Below are positions 6,755 to 14,206 of a stretch of 45,750 bases of DNA, piece by piece. The number at the start of each line of letters is the position of its first letter. Positions within the stretch are counted from its first letter, which is position 1. Location: contig CAMLSW010000004.1 of assembly GCA_946484195.1 (NCBI GenBank), forward strand, positions 1 through 45,750, written 5' to 3'. Below the pieces are notes generated by a model. The model saw nothing but the letters and a program-made list of their open reading frames with translations, ran no database searches and was not told the DNA's origin. Made by a program: the position numbers and the translations under genes. This DNA comes from an uncultured Clostridia bacterium (lineage in GTDB: Bacteria > Bacillota > Clostridia > Christensenellales > UBA1242).

Positions 6755-8029
6755 TTACATTTCAAAGTCTTTATTTCTTCGTTTAGGTTTATTTTCAGGC
6801 TCTTCATCAGGCTCATCAAACACTTCGTCAATGTCATTTTTAAGGTCTAATGCAGGGTTTTCATCCATTGATAAATAAATCTGCGTAGTCGTTACTTTCG
6901 AGTGTCTTAGCATCTTTTGAATTTTATATATGCTCCAGTTTTTCTCTCTTAATACATCCCCAAATGTATGTCTGATTGCATGAAAATGTATGCCATATTT
7001 ATCTAGATTATTATTTCTAAGGAATCTATTAAGTATGGTCCTAGTTCCGTAGTAAGTTCTCATAGTCCCATCGTCATTGCAGAAGACAAAATCTTTTTGT
7101 CCTGTTAAATACATCTTTAGTTTTCTACCTTTTGTTCGTTGTATATTTTTCCATTCTTTGAGTGTTTCAACAAGTATATTTGACATTGGTAACTTTGTTT
7201 TAGAACTAGCAGTCTTTGGATTTGATAAAATAGTTTTCTTTGATAGTTTATTGCCAAGTTTATCAAATTCAGGCTTTGTTGTGATTGCGTGTTCAACACT
7301 CAAGACCTTGTTTTTCATGTCTATATCTTGCCACCTGAGTCCTAGTAGTTCTCCAATTCTAAGTCCACTAAAATATGCTACATGGCACAAATAGTTTAAG
7401 AATGGATGTGATGGCAGAGCATCAAAGAATTTCTTTCTTACAGCAGGACTTAATGCTTTATATTTATTTCTCTTTTCTTCAATTTTTTCTTTCTCAATTG
7501 CATCTTCAGTATCTCTTGTTTTAATATCAATTGACATTACTGGGTTGTATGCAATTAACTTTTCCTCAACTGCATAATTCAAAAATTGATTGAGTAAATA
7601 CTTTGTTTTTCTTCTTACTTCTTCACTTTTTATACTTTTTAATAGATTTTTTAGTGTTTTTACATCAATTTCATGCATTTCTACATTTTTTAGTTTAGGC
7701 TCAATATGATTTTTAAAGTTTATCATTAGGTTGTCAAATGATCTAGGTGTAACAGTATTTTGTTTTTCATTTAAAAGCCATTGTATCATTAGTCCACTAA
7801 ATTTTTTAGTGAAAATCTCATTATCAAGTTGTGATTTTTGTTCAGTTGCTTTTCTTATAGCCTCATTAGCTTCTTCTTCTGAAAAACCATAATAAACCTG
7901 TTTTCTTATTCTTTTGCCATTTTCATCTCTGCCAAGATTTATCATTGCTCGCCATCTTCCATCAGCACTTTTGAAAACACTTCCAAGACTTTTTTCACGC
8001 CTTTGCGTTTCTTTTTTCTTTCTAGCCAT
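6755..8029 (-). CDS. int: Tyrosine recombinase, ICE integrase
   Basis: The 424-aa protein has an N-terminal arm-binding beta domain (about residues 15-60, GSVFKSADGRWRA), a SAM-like core-binding domain (about 75-165) and the catalytic domain with Arg224, His350-x-x-Arg353, His376 and nucleophile Tyr385. All key residues are present. The C-terminal tail is charged. The start has GGAGA and overlaps the excisionase gene by 8 nt, so the two are coupled. It integrates the ICE at tRNA-Ile, most likely by cutting around the 7-nt anticodon loop CTGATAA flanked by CCACC/GGTGG arms. Its original place beside attL is now separated from the tRNA by the IME. Confidence 0.96.
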   Translation of the reverse strand: MARKKKETQRREKSLGSVFKSADGRWRAMINLGRDENGKRIRKQVYYGFSEEEANEAIRKATEQKSQLDNEIFTKKFSGLMIQWLLNEKQNTVTPRSFDNLMINFKNHIEPKLKNVEMHEIDVKTLKNLLKSIKSEEVRRKTKYLLNQFLNYAVEEKLIAYNPVMSIDIKTRDTEDAIEKEKIEEKRNKYKALSPAVRKKFFDALPSHPFLNYLCHVAYFSGLRIGELLGLRWQDIDMKNKVLSVEHAITTKPEFDKLGNKLSKKTILSNPKTASSKTKLPMSNILVETLKEWKNIQRTKGRKLKMYLTGQKDFVFCNDDGTMRTYYGTRTILNRFLRNNNLDKYGIHFHAIRHTFGDVLREKNWSIYKIQKMLRHSKVTTTQIYLSMDENPALDLKNDIDEVFDEPDEEPENKPKRRNKDFEM

Positions 8030-8270
8030 AAATATCTCCGTTCATATTATTTTTGAATTGCCAACTTACAAAGGCAACAACACTAACTGTCTTTTTCTTT
8101 CCAAACTTGGAAGATGGGAATTGTTTAGAATTCATTATTTCACGGACTTTATCACGACCAAGACCTGTTATTTGCATAATGTCTTTAAGGTCAAGATAAT
8201 CTTTTTTGTATTTTTCAGATAGACGATTTACTTCGGCAGAGATTAGTTCTTCAATTTTAATGTTGTTCAT
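8022..8270 (-). CDS. xis: Excisionase-like HTH DNA-binding protein
   Basis: The 82-aa protein has a MerR/AlpA-like helix-turn-helix (LKDIMQITGLGRDKVREIMN, about residues 27-46) followed by a short wing (FPSSKFGKKKTVS). This is the usual shape of recombination directionality factors in Bacillota ICEs. It lies directly upstream of the integrase and overlaps it. It should bend DNA at the arms and favour excision; the symbol is by position and fold only. Confidence 0.75.
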   Translation of the reverse strand: MNNIKIEELISAEVNRLSEKYKKDYLDLKDIMQITGLGRDKVREIMNSKQFPSSKFGKKKTVSVVAFVSWQFKNNMNGDIYG

Positions 8271-8294
8271 AGTTTACCTTTTATAAAGAAGTCT

Positions 8295-8621
8295 TTATTC
8301 TATTTCATCTCCATCATCATAAAACTCGCTATCAAAGATTTCGAGTATTTCTTCGCACAAGTCATCATAGGTGTAGTAAGTGTCACTATTAAGATATATA
8401 TCTAATAAATAATCAAGGACATTCCCATCAATAGATGCCAGATTGTCAATTGTTGACTGTTTAATTGGAGAGTCCTCACTTTGTAGATAACTTGCTAAAT
8501 AGGATTTTAAATCTATTTCAAATCCTGCATTGAAAATTTCTTCTTTTGGTAGAGTTAACATATATGCTTTAAATTCATCATATTCTTTTTGAATTCTTTC
8601 ATTAAATTCTTTTCTTTCCAT
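8295..8621 (-). CDS. DUF3848-like acidic protein
   Basis: The 108-aa protein is strongly acidic, beginning MERKEFNERIQKEYDEFKAY and continuing with a PKEEIF..A.EI motif, which I associate with DUF3848 proteins common on Bacillota mobile elements. The C-terminus is Asp/Glu-rich. AAAGGA precedes the start. It stands between the methyltransferase and the excisionase. Its function is unknown; an acidic DNA-mimic (antirestriction) role is possible but not shown. Confidence 0.6.
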   Translation of the reverse strand: MERKEFNERIQKEYDEFKAYMLTLPKEEIFNAGFEIDLKSYLASYLQSEDSPIKQSTIDNLASIDGNVLDYLLDIYLNSDTYYTYDDLCEEILEIFDSEFYDDGDEIE

Positions 8622-8652
8622 ATTTTATTCCTTTTGTTTTAAGATTTTTTTA

Positions 8653-9399
8653 TTATCTCAATATAAAACTTTGTTGTCCATTTGCATCACAGCCATCAAG
8701 TCTATCAAGTGCAATCTTGTACCATTTTGGATTGATTTCAATGCCAATATAGTCACGGTTAAGATTCTTGCAGGCTACTGCTGTTGTTCCACTTCCAAGA
8801 AAACAATCTAAAACTAGATCATTCTCTTTACTGCTGTTTTTAATTAACTTTTCAATAATGTTAACAGGTTTGCAGGTAGGGTGATGAAAGGCAAACTTGT
8901 CTATTTTATTTGTAGGATTTTTGAAAACTGTTCTTGCATCGTCATAGCATTTAGGATTACAAACATTAGAACCCCTAAAATACAGACAATATTCCACATC
9001 ATTTAGGTATTGGTGATTATAAAGTGGCATTACATTAGGCTTGTTCCAAACTAAAATTTCAAAATTTAAGTGCAATTTATTGACAAAATAATTTAAATAC
9101 ATAGGAATTTGCTTGCGATTGCACCAAATATAAATGTTTGGTACTTTCATAACGCGCATAAATTCTTCAAATATTTCTTCTTTGATTCCGTCACAAATGT
9201 GATTATCCATAAGTTCTTGATTTAGTTTGTTTATGCCTTTTGTAATTTCATTTTTTGTGTTTTCTAAAGCTTCCTTAGACTTTGGTTTACCATCAATTTG
9301 ATAAGGTGGATCTATAACTATCAAATCTATGCTTTTATCGGGTATTTCCTTTATAAGTTCGTAAGAGTCGCCAAGATAAATATTATTCCTCTCAAGCAT
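8653..9399 (-). CDS. Orphan beta-class DNA adenine/cytosine-N4 methyltransferase
   Basis: The 248-aa protein has catalytic motif IV DPPY (residues 30-33) before the AdoMet motif I (LDCFLGSGTT, about residues 200), the order of beta-class enzymes. The start has AAGGAGATG, shared with the end of a 28-aa ORF. No restriction gene is next to it, so it is probably a stand-alone enzyme that marks the ICE DNA against host restriction, alongside ArdC. The target sequence cannot be read from the protein. It is distinct from the type III Mod at 34715. Confidence 0.9.
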   Translation of the reverse strand: MLERNNIYLGDSYELIKEIPDKSIDLIVIDPPYQIDGKPKSKEALENTKNEITKGINKLNQELMDNHICDGIKEEIFEEFMRVMKVPNIYIWCNRKQIPMYLNYFVNKLHLNFEILVWNKPNVMPLYNHQYLNDVEYCLYFRGSNVCNPKCYDDARTVFKNPTNKIDKFAFHHPTCKPVNIIEKLIKNSSKENDLVLDCFLGSGTTAVACKNLNRDYIGIEINPKWYKIALDRLDGCDANGQQSFILR

Positions 9400-9400
9400 C

Positions 9401-9487
9401 TTACATCTCCTTAGCGAATAGTTCTAGCAGTTTAGATCCATTTAAAATGTTTTGTTTTTTGTTTAAGAGTTGTTCTTTTTTTGTCAT
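9401..9487 (-). CDS. Possible 28-aa micro-ORF before the methyltransferase
   Basis: ATG at 9487 has GAGG about 8 nt upstream. The product begins MTKKEQLLNKKQ and ends FAKEM, with its stop 1 nt before the methyltransferase start and its last codons forming that gene's ribosome site. It could be a coupling leader. Low confidence that it is a real product. Confidence 0.35.
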   Translation of the reverse strand: MTKKEQLLNKKQNILNGSKLLELFAKEM

Positions 9488-9542
9488 GTTCCATCCTCGT
9501 AATCTAGATTTTTCTCTTTCAACTCTCTTTTTAGTTTTTTAT

Positions 9543-9675
9543 CTACATTTCTTCGTCATTTTCTGATTCAAGTGCTTTGACCATTTCTTTTAATTCTTTT
9601 CGCTGTTCGTCTGAACATTGGTTGTTTACTTCATCAGATAATGATTTGAATGTGTATTTTAACTCTTCTTCGGTT
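9543..9675 (-). pseudogene. Out-of-frame C-terminal part of the upstream gene
   Basis: This open stretch encodes about 46 acidic, helical residues (IEKVTEEELKYTF... ending SENDEEM). It has no usable start codon and is preceded by a stop in its frame. It joins smoothly to the gene at 9674-10072 if the A6 run (plus-strand T6 at 9686-9691) had one more base, or if ribosomes slipped by -1 there. So it is either a frameshifted tail, a sequencing error, or a programmed frameshift product. Confidence 0.55.
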
Positions 9676-10072
9676 ACTTTTTCGATTTTTTATCGTTAAA
9701 CCAACTATCTGAATAGACCCATTTTTTATCTTTTGTGAAAATATAAAAATATTCTATCCAGTAGTTTTTAAACATGTCTTTAAGTGTTAATTCTTTTGCT
9801 TCCTGATTTTCTTCGTTTCTATCTCTACCATAGGCAACACAAACATATCTTTGTGGATTTTCAAAAGTATGTTCTTTTTTCTTACTAGGTTTTATTACAA
9901 GTCCTAAACTTGAGAGATTGCCAAGATTTATAAGTTCATCAACCTTTTTCTCGGTATTATAGATATCATTTAAGAATAAACCATTATGATCTACATAACC
10001 ATCAAAATGGCAATATATTGTTTTGTATTTTCCATTTGGTAGTTCTTTGCAAATATAACTTCTAGTACTCAT
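9674..10072 (-). CDS. MSTRSYI-type mobile-element protein, frameshifted at its 3' end
   Basis: The start is ATG at 10072, with GGAGGG upstream and an ATGA overlap with the previous gene; the in-frame ATG at 10105 lies upstream of that site. The product begins MSTRSYICKELPNGKYK and has IYCHFDGY, a pattern I know from phage and ICE proteins of unknown role. It ends early at DKKSKK; reading on in the -1 frame adds about 46 acidic residues up to 9543. It is part of the tightly packed accessory operon between ArdC and the methyltransferase. Confidence 0.7.
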   Translation of the reverse strand: MSTRSYICKELPNGKYKTIYCHFDGYVDHNGLFLNDIYNTEKKVDELINLGNLSSLGLVIKPSKKKEHTFENPQRYVCVAYGRDRNEENQEAKELTLKDMFKNYWIEYFYIFTKDKKWVYSDSWFNDKKSKK

Positions 10073-10416
10073 TGCATCCCTCCATCTTGTATATCTTCCA
10101 TACACTTGAAGAATTTATTTAAAACTGCTCTGCAACTTTCAGCATTCTTTTGAGGCAAAGTTTTTAAAGACAAGTCAACTAAAGATTCCAATGTTTCTGA
10201 GTCGTTTAGATATTCAAGTTGTTCTTTTGTAAAGGTGTCAAGCATTTCGGTTATATAGTGGTGCAAGATTGTGTACTCATATATAACACCTGAGTTGTTC
10301 CAAATTGACTTCAGAGGCTGTTGTTCTATCGTCAATCTTCTGTAGCATTCATACTCATTATCGACCTGATTTTTGACTGACTCTATCAACTCATCTCGTG
10401 TTAAATTACATTTCTT
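10069..10416 (-). CDS. Hypothetical accessory protein
   Basis: A roughly 115-aa helical protein beginning MKKCNLTRDELIESVKNQ. The chosen ATG (10416) lies inside the acidic C-terminal codons of the previous gene, in another frame; in-frame ATGs up to 10443 are possible. It is linked by an ATGA overlap to the next gene. No domain is recognised. Several genes here overlap end to end, which suggests one translationally coupled operon. Confidence 0.6.
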   Translation of the reverse strand, partial: KKCNLTRDELIESVKNQVDNEYECYRRLTIEQQPLKSIWNNSGVIYEYTILHHYITEMLDTFTKEQLEYLNDSETLESLVDLSLKTLPQKNAESCRAVLNKFFKCMEDIQDGGMQ

Positions 10417-10879
10417 CATCTTCGTCATCCTCATCTTCGCCATAATACTCTACAAACTTAAATTTACCTTTACAATCATAGATGTCGTCAATTGCAGGTA
10501 GGGTATTGTAATATCCAAGTGTAGTTTCATTTAAAAAGTTGTCGGACAAATCTTTGAGTAAAAATTCGTATTCTGATTCGTGCGTTATATTTTCAATTCT
10601 ATCAAGTATTGCTTGGCTTTGAAACACATGCTTATACAACCAGTTTGCATAATCACTTAAATCGTTTGCCCAGCCCTCAAGTCCATGAGTGTTGTCAAAT
10701 ACATCTCCATCGTTATACCATTTGTAAACGAGTTTGTTTACAACAGTGCAAATTTGAGTAGCCATAGTTTCGCCCTGACCACTTAATGGAAGATATTTTT
10801 CATTTATTTCTTCGAACTTGTTGAAATATTCCCAGTCAACATGTTCTTTTCCTTTCATTGTTTCTGCATAAGATTTCAT
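10406..10879 (-). CDS. Hypothetical acidic accessory protein
   Basis: The 157-aa protein starts at an ATG that overlaps the preceding stop by one base (TAATG). It contains Trp- and Tyr-rich helical segments (LEGWANDLSDYANWLYKHVF) and ends in a run of Asp/Glu (GEDEDDEDEEM). Small acidic proteins with such tails recur in ICE accessory regions. Function unknown. Confidence 0.65.
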   Translation of the reverse strand: MKSYAETMKGKEHVDWEYFNKFEEINEKYLPLSGQGETMATQICTVVNKLVYKWYNDGDVFDNTHGLEGWANDLSDYANWLYKHVFQSQAILDRIENITHESEYEFLLKDLSDNFLNETTLGYYNTLPAIDDIYDCKGKFKFVEYYGEDEDDEDEEM

Positions 10880-11694
10880 TACATTTCTTCTCCTGAATCG
10901 TCTTGATCGTCTATATATTTGTAAGTTCCTAATTTTTCATCAAATACAAAGCTTTCATCTTCTCCCCATAACTCAAAGGATTGTTCATAAGCTTCCTTTG
11001 AATAGTCTGTATAGGCACATGATTCTAAAACTTTGCCATTTTTAAACACTGCGTATCCACAATAATATCCCATTTGTTCTTCTGCATAGTCATATCTAAA
11101 AGTGTTTTGTGGATGCTGTGTTGATAGTGTTTCAATTAGGTTTCTTATATCACTCCATGCTGTTTGAAAATACACAACATTAGGAACTTTTTTATCGTAG
11201 AATGTGTTGCACGCATTCCATTTAGTTCCCCAGTTGTTTATGCTCCAGTTATACCAATCTTTATCGCCATATTTTAGGACATTATCAACTATTTGTTTTC
11301 CATAATTGAAGATATCTTTTTCAGTTTTAAAGACTGGACTATCCTTAAAAATAGGATCTTTTTGACTGTATGAAGCAAGGTAATCTTCTTTAATTTTTTC
11401 TAATTCTTCTTTTGATAGAATATCGCATCCTCTTATAAATTTGGGATTGATATATAAAAGTTTATTTGTTATTTCTGCTAGTTCTAAATCTGATATACTT
11501 GATAAATAATAATTTGCACACTTATCACTTGTGATGCTGACTTCTACCATTAGTGATTTTGGCATTGGTTTTATCTTGTTAAAATCAAATTTAAAACTGC
11601 TAAATTCATTGTTGTCATCAACAAGTAAGGATTGCATAACTTTTTCTGCATTTTTGCCTGTAATTTCTAGTTTTCCCTGTACCCAATTAGGCAT
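10879..11694 (-). CDS. Api92-like ferredoxin-fold protein (DUF1281-like)
   Basis: The 271-aa protein begins MPNWVQGKLEITG and has the hallmark NNWGTKWNA around residues 152-160, both typical of the Api92/YubB family found on plasmids, phages and ICEs. Aromatic motifs near the C-terminus (YYCGYAVFKNG, ELWGEDE) fit the same family. A good AGGAG precedes the start, inside the end of the LRR gene. Family members have no established biochemical role; it belongs to the element's maintenance or transfer set by context. Confidence 0.75.
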   Translation of the reverse strand: MPNWVQGKLEITGKNAEKVMQSLLVDDNNEFSSFKFDFNKIKPMPKSLMVEVSITSDKCANYYLSSISDLELAEITNKLLYINPKFIRGCDILSKEELEKIKEDYLASYSQKDPIFKDSPVFKTEKDIFNYGKQIVDNVLKYGDKDWYNWSINNWGTKWNACNTFYDKKVPNVVYFQTAWSDIRNLIETLSTQHPQNTFRYDYAEEQMGYYCGYAVFKNGKVLESCAYTDYSKEAYEQSFELWGEDESFVFDEKLGTYKYIDDQDDSGEEM

Positions 11695-12091
11695 TTTCTT
11701 CTCCTATTGCTTGAAATTTATCGCTATATAATGACCAATTCGTATCGGTTTTGTATTGTTCTACTAGTTCTTCAGGAACATAGATTGTTTTTAGATTTGG
11801 ACAATTAGAAAATGCTTGATAAACTGTTGTGAACGATGTTTTGACAACTGAGTTATGCCTTATATACACCGTTTCTAGTTGACTGCATTTGTTAAATGCT
11901 CCTAGTCCTATTTCACTAACACTTTCAGGTATGTCTATGGTTGTAATTGCTGTGTTCCAAAACGCATAAGGTTCTATTTTCTTTAAACTAGTAGGAAGAT
12001 TTATTTCTGCAAGGCTACTACAATTCCAAAAACAACTATCTCCAAGTGTTTCAACTTTGTTTGAAAGTCTTATAGATTCTAATTTTTGCAC
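11687..12091 (-). CDS. BspA-type leucine-rich repeat protein, C-terminal fragment
   Basis: It carries BspA/LRR_5-type repeats (SLAEINLPTSLKKIEPYAF, TTIDIPESVSEIGLGAF, LKTIYVPEELV). The apparent GTG start lies inside the preceding gene's last repeat and has no ribosome site. Joining the two frames gives FRECKN-LESIRLS, an unbroken repeat. It is therefore the distal half of one protein cut by a one-base deletion near 12085-12092, or a -1 frameshift product. Confidence 0.75.
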   Translation of the reverse strand: MQKLESIRLSNKVETLGDSCFWNCSSLAEINLPTSLKKIEPYAFWNTAITTIDIPESVSEIGLGAFNKCSQLETVYIRHNSVVKTSFTTVYQAFSNCPNLKTIYVPEELVEQYKTDTNWSLYSDKFQAIGEENA

Positions 12092-12516
12092 TCTCTAAAA
12101 GCAAATAAGCCAATTTTAACTATCTGATCAGGCATAGTTATACTTTTTATGTTGCTGTTTCCGTAGAAAACTCTATATGCTATAGATGTGATCCCATATT
12201 TTTCGCCATCTATTTCATAGTAATCAGGTATAACAACATCAGCCTCAGAACCATCATATTTAATTAATTCATTATTTTTAAAGGTGCAGGATCCAACGAC
12301 AACCTCTAAATTAGAGTTGTCGTCAGTCCTATACTCAAACAAAATCCTAGATGTCATTGCGAATAGAAAGAATACTCCACAACAAACGATTACTATTAGT
12401 TCGACCCATGATATTGTTTTCTTTGCCTTAGCAGGCTCTGTCTTTGTTTCAGTTTCATTAGTTGTGTCAGGCTCGCTTGAAGATTGTCTTTTAAAAGTGA
12501 ACCTTTTATCAATCAT
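12079..12516 (-). CDS. Membrane-anchored BspA-type LRR protein, N-terminal fragment
   Basis: The 145-aa fragment has a short cytoplasmic N-terminus rich in Thr/Glu/Lys, one membrane segment (ELIVIVCCGVFFLFAMTS, about residues 39-57) and the first external LRR_5 repeats. It stops within a repeat at CKN. With the fragment at 11687-12091 it would make a membrane protein of about 270 aa with four to five extracellular repeats, possibly a surface contact protein. The start overlaps the DUF3846 gene by 4 nt (ATGA). Confidence 0.75.
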   Translation of the reverse strand: MIDKRFTFKRQSSSEPDTTNETETKTEPAKAKKTISWVELIVIVCCGVFFLFAMTSRILFEYRTDDNSNLEVVVGSCTFKNNELIKYDGSEADVVIPDYYEIDGEKYGITSIAYRVFYGNSNIKSITMPDQIVKIGLFAFRECKN

Positions 12517-12932
12517 AATTCGCCCTCGTTCATCAATTTTTCATATTTTTTAATGTGTTTTGCTATTAAATAAAGCCCATCTTCTCCCCAAAGATCTTCG
12601 CCCTCAGTAAGAGAAAAGTGTTTAAGATATTTCTTTATTTTGTTTATTTGATGCCCTGATAAGCTTGTAAAATCTCCATCTTCATCAACTTGGACAAATA
12701 CACAATTTCCGACTGTGCAATCTTGGTATTCAGGAATAAAGAAGTTTCCGTCTAGCTTTTCTAATTTGCCATCGTCATCAATAAGCATTAAGACATCCCG
12801 ATCAAGGGGGAATGTAACCCCCTCAACCGTTCTGCAATCTACTAGTTTTTTTAATTCACTAAAATCATTAGGAACTTCTATAATTTCACAGTCTTTGTAA
12901 GGTTGTTTATACAGAACTTTTATTGTTTCCAT
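12513..12932 (-). CDS. DUF3846 domain protein
   Basis: The real start is probably ATG 12932 (METIKVLYKQPY); the longer reading to 13067 runs antisense-like through the neighbour. The body matches the DUF3846 pattern as I know it: an N-terminal IKVL..P......EIP, LKKLVDCRTVEGVTF, LMLIDDDGKL and NCVFVQVDEDGDFTSL. Such proteins are frequent in Bacillota ICEs and phages, with unknown function. It overlaps the upstream 88-aa gene by 26 nt. Confidence 0.65.
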   Translation of the reverse strand: METIKVLYKQPYKDCEIIEVPNDFSELKKLVDCRTVEGVTFPLDRDVLMLIDDDGKLEKLDGNFFIPEYQDCTVGNCVFVQVDEDGDFTSLSGHQINKIKKYLKHFSLTEGEDLWGEDGLYLIAKHIKKYEKLMNEGEL

Positions 12933-13173
12933 TTTGTGTACCTGTATTTTTACGGAATTCACAATAATTTTTGTATCGTTCAAGTTGTTTTGGATTTGTG
13001 TAATAAGCCTGTTGGATAGCAACACCAATAATGGTGTAAAAGGTATCATAATGAGTGTTTGGTGCAAGATTAGGTGACTTTCTTAAAACTCTAAGTTTTT
13101 TCATAAGTTCATCCTTATCTTTAAACTCAATGTCGTCTAAAAATGTTGTTAGTTCTCCATTTATCCTTAACAT
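12907..13173 (-). CDS. 88-aa hypothetical accessory protein
   Basis: A good GAGGTGG site precedes ATG 13173, which overlaps the ArdC stop by 7 nt. The protein is helical, basic and soluble (DKDELMKKLRVLRKSPNLA), with no motif I recognise. Operon position between ArdC and DUF3846 suggests a role in establishment after transfer. Confidence 0.6.
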   Translation of the reverse strand: MLRINGELTTFLDDIEFKDKDELMKKLRVLRKSPNLAPNTHYDTFYTIIGVAIQQAYYTNPKQLERYKNYCEFRKNTGTQNGNNKSSV

Positions 13174-14198
13174 TTTTCCACCTCATCTTTTTCCTTTGTT
13201 TTTGCCGATTTTTTGCGTGTTTTTGGCTTTGTTTCGCTTTCTTCGATTGTTTGCTTTACTTCTTCATTTTCGCTTGTTTTAGGGCAATCCTTAGTTGTAT
13301 TTTCGCTTGTGTTTTCAGTGGTTGCGACCTTTTCTTTTAGGTGTGTTTGAAGTGCTGGCTCAACGCTAGATAAAATTTGGTAACTTACACTACGAACGAC
13401 ATCAAGGTTTGCCTTAAACTTATTAAGATCTCCATCTGAAAACTTTGCAATGTATCCAAGATTAAAGTCTGTAGTTTGTAGTCCTAATCTATTTGATACA
13501 ACCAGTGCTATACTTTCAGCTTCAATTTCTCGGATATTTGATTGTTCTTTTGGTGTTAGACCTTTAAAGTTACTTCTGACTCTTTCTTCAGCAAGTGCGT
13601 GTCCAACTTCGTGAATAAGGGTGGTAAGTGTTTGATTTAGTGGCATACCCTCACGAATGACTATCTTTTTATTAGTAAAATCACAATATCCATCACAACC
13701 GTCTTGGACTTGTCCATAACTTATCTCATAGCCTCTAGGCACTCGTTCGATAGCATCTTTTATAACATCAAAGTTTTCAATCGCAAGATTTTCATCACAT
13801 TTGAATTCGTAAAGCTCTCGTCCCTCAGTTTGAGATATATCAAACACATAGGCAACCTTAAATCCGTTTATTTCAATTTCTTTTGTTTCTACAACATTGC
13901 CATCTTCATCAAGAACATCTTCTTTTCTTATTTCTTTTAAAGGGGCAATGATTTTTATTGCTTTTTCGCCTTTAATTATGTTTCGGTGGTTATAATTCCA
14001 AACTTTCATACCATTTACACAAGTTGCAGTAGGCATTTGTGACAAAATAAGCAAATGATTGTTTAATGAATAGCAGTTTAAGTTACTCATTGAAAGAAGT
14101 AGATCTTTATACTTTCCACTTTTCAAAAATTCAACATATTGCTGTTCTGCTTGCGTGATTAGGTCATCCACCGTAGTTCTAACTTTGTTTTCTTCCAT
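13167..14198 (-). CDS. ardC: ArdC-like antirestriction protein with metallopeptidase domain
   Basis: The 343-aa protein has an N-terminal ssDNA-binding ArdC-type domain (SLNNHLLILSQMP, GMKVWNYNHRNIIKGEKAI, about residues 40-85) followed by a zinc peptidase with HEVGH (about 196-200) and a downstream Glu in EAESIAL. A low-complexity Thr/Lys tail (about 285-343) ends in a basic stretch. ArdC proteins coat incoming single-stranded DNA and help it escape restriction. It starts 9 nt after VirB4 with TAGGAG, so it is made with the transfer machinery. Confidence 0.85.
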   Translation of the reverse strand: MEENKVRTTVDDLITQAEQQYVEFLKSGKYKDLLLSMSNLNCYSLNNHLLILSQMPTATCVNGMKVWNYNHRNIIKGEKAIKIIAPLKEIRKEDVLDEDGNVVETKEIEINGFKVAYVFDISQTEGRELYEFKCDENLAIENFDVIKDAIERVPRGYEISYGQVQDGCDGYCDFTNKKIVIREGMPLNQTLTTLIHEVGHALAEERVRSNFKGLTPKEQSNIREIEAESIALVVSNRLGLQTTDFNLGYIAKFSDGDLNKFKANLDVVRSVSYQILSSVEPALQTHLKEKVATTENTSENTTKDCPKTSENEEVKQTIEESETKPKTRKKSAKTKEKDEVEKC

Positions 14199-14206
14199 TT
14201 TTTCTC

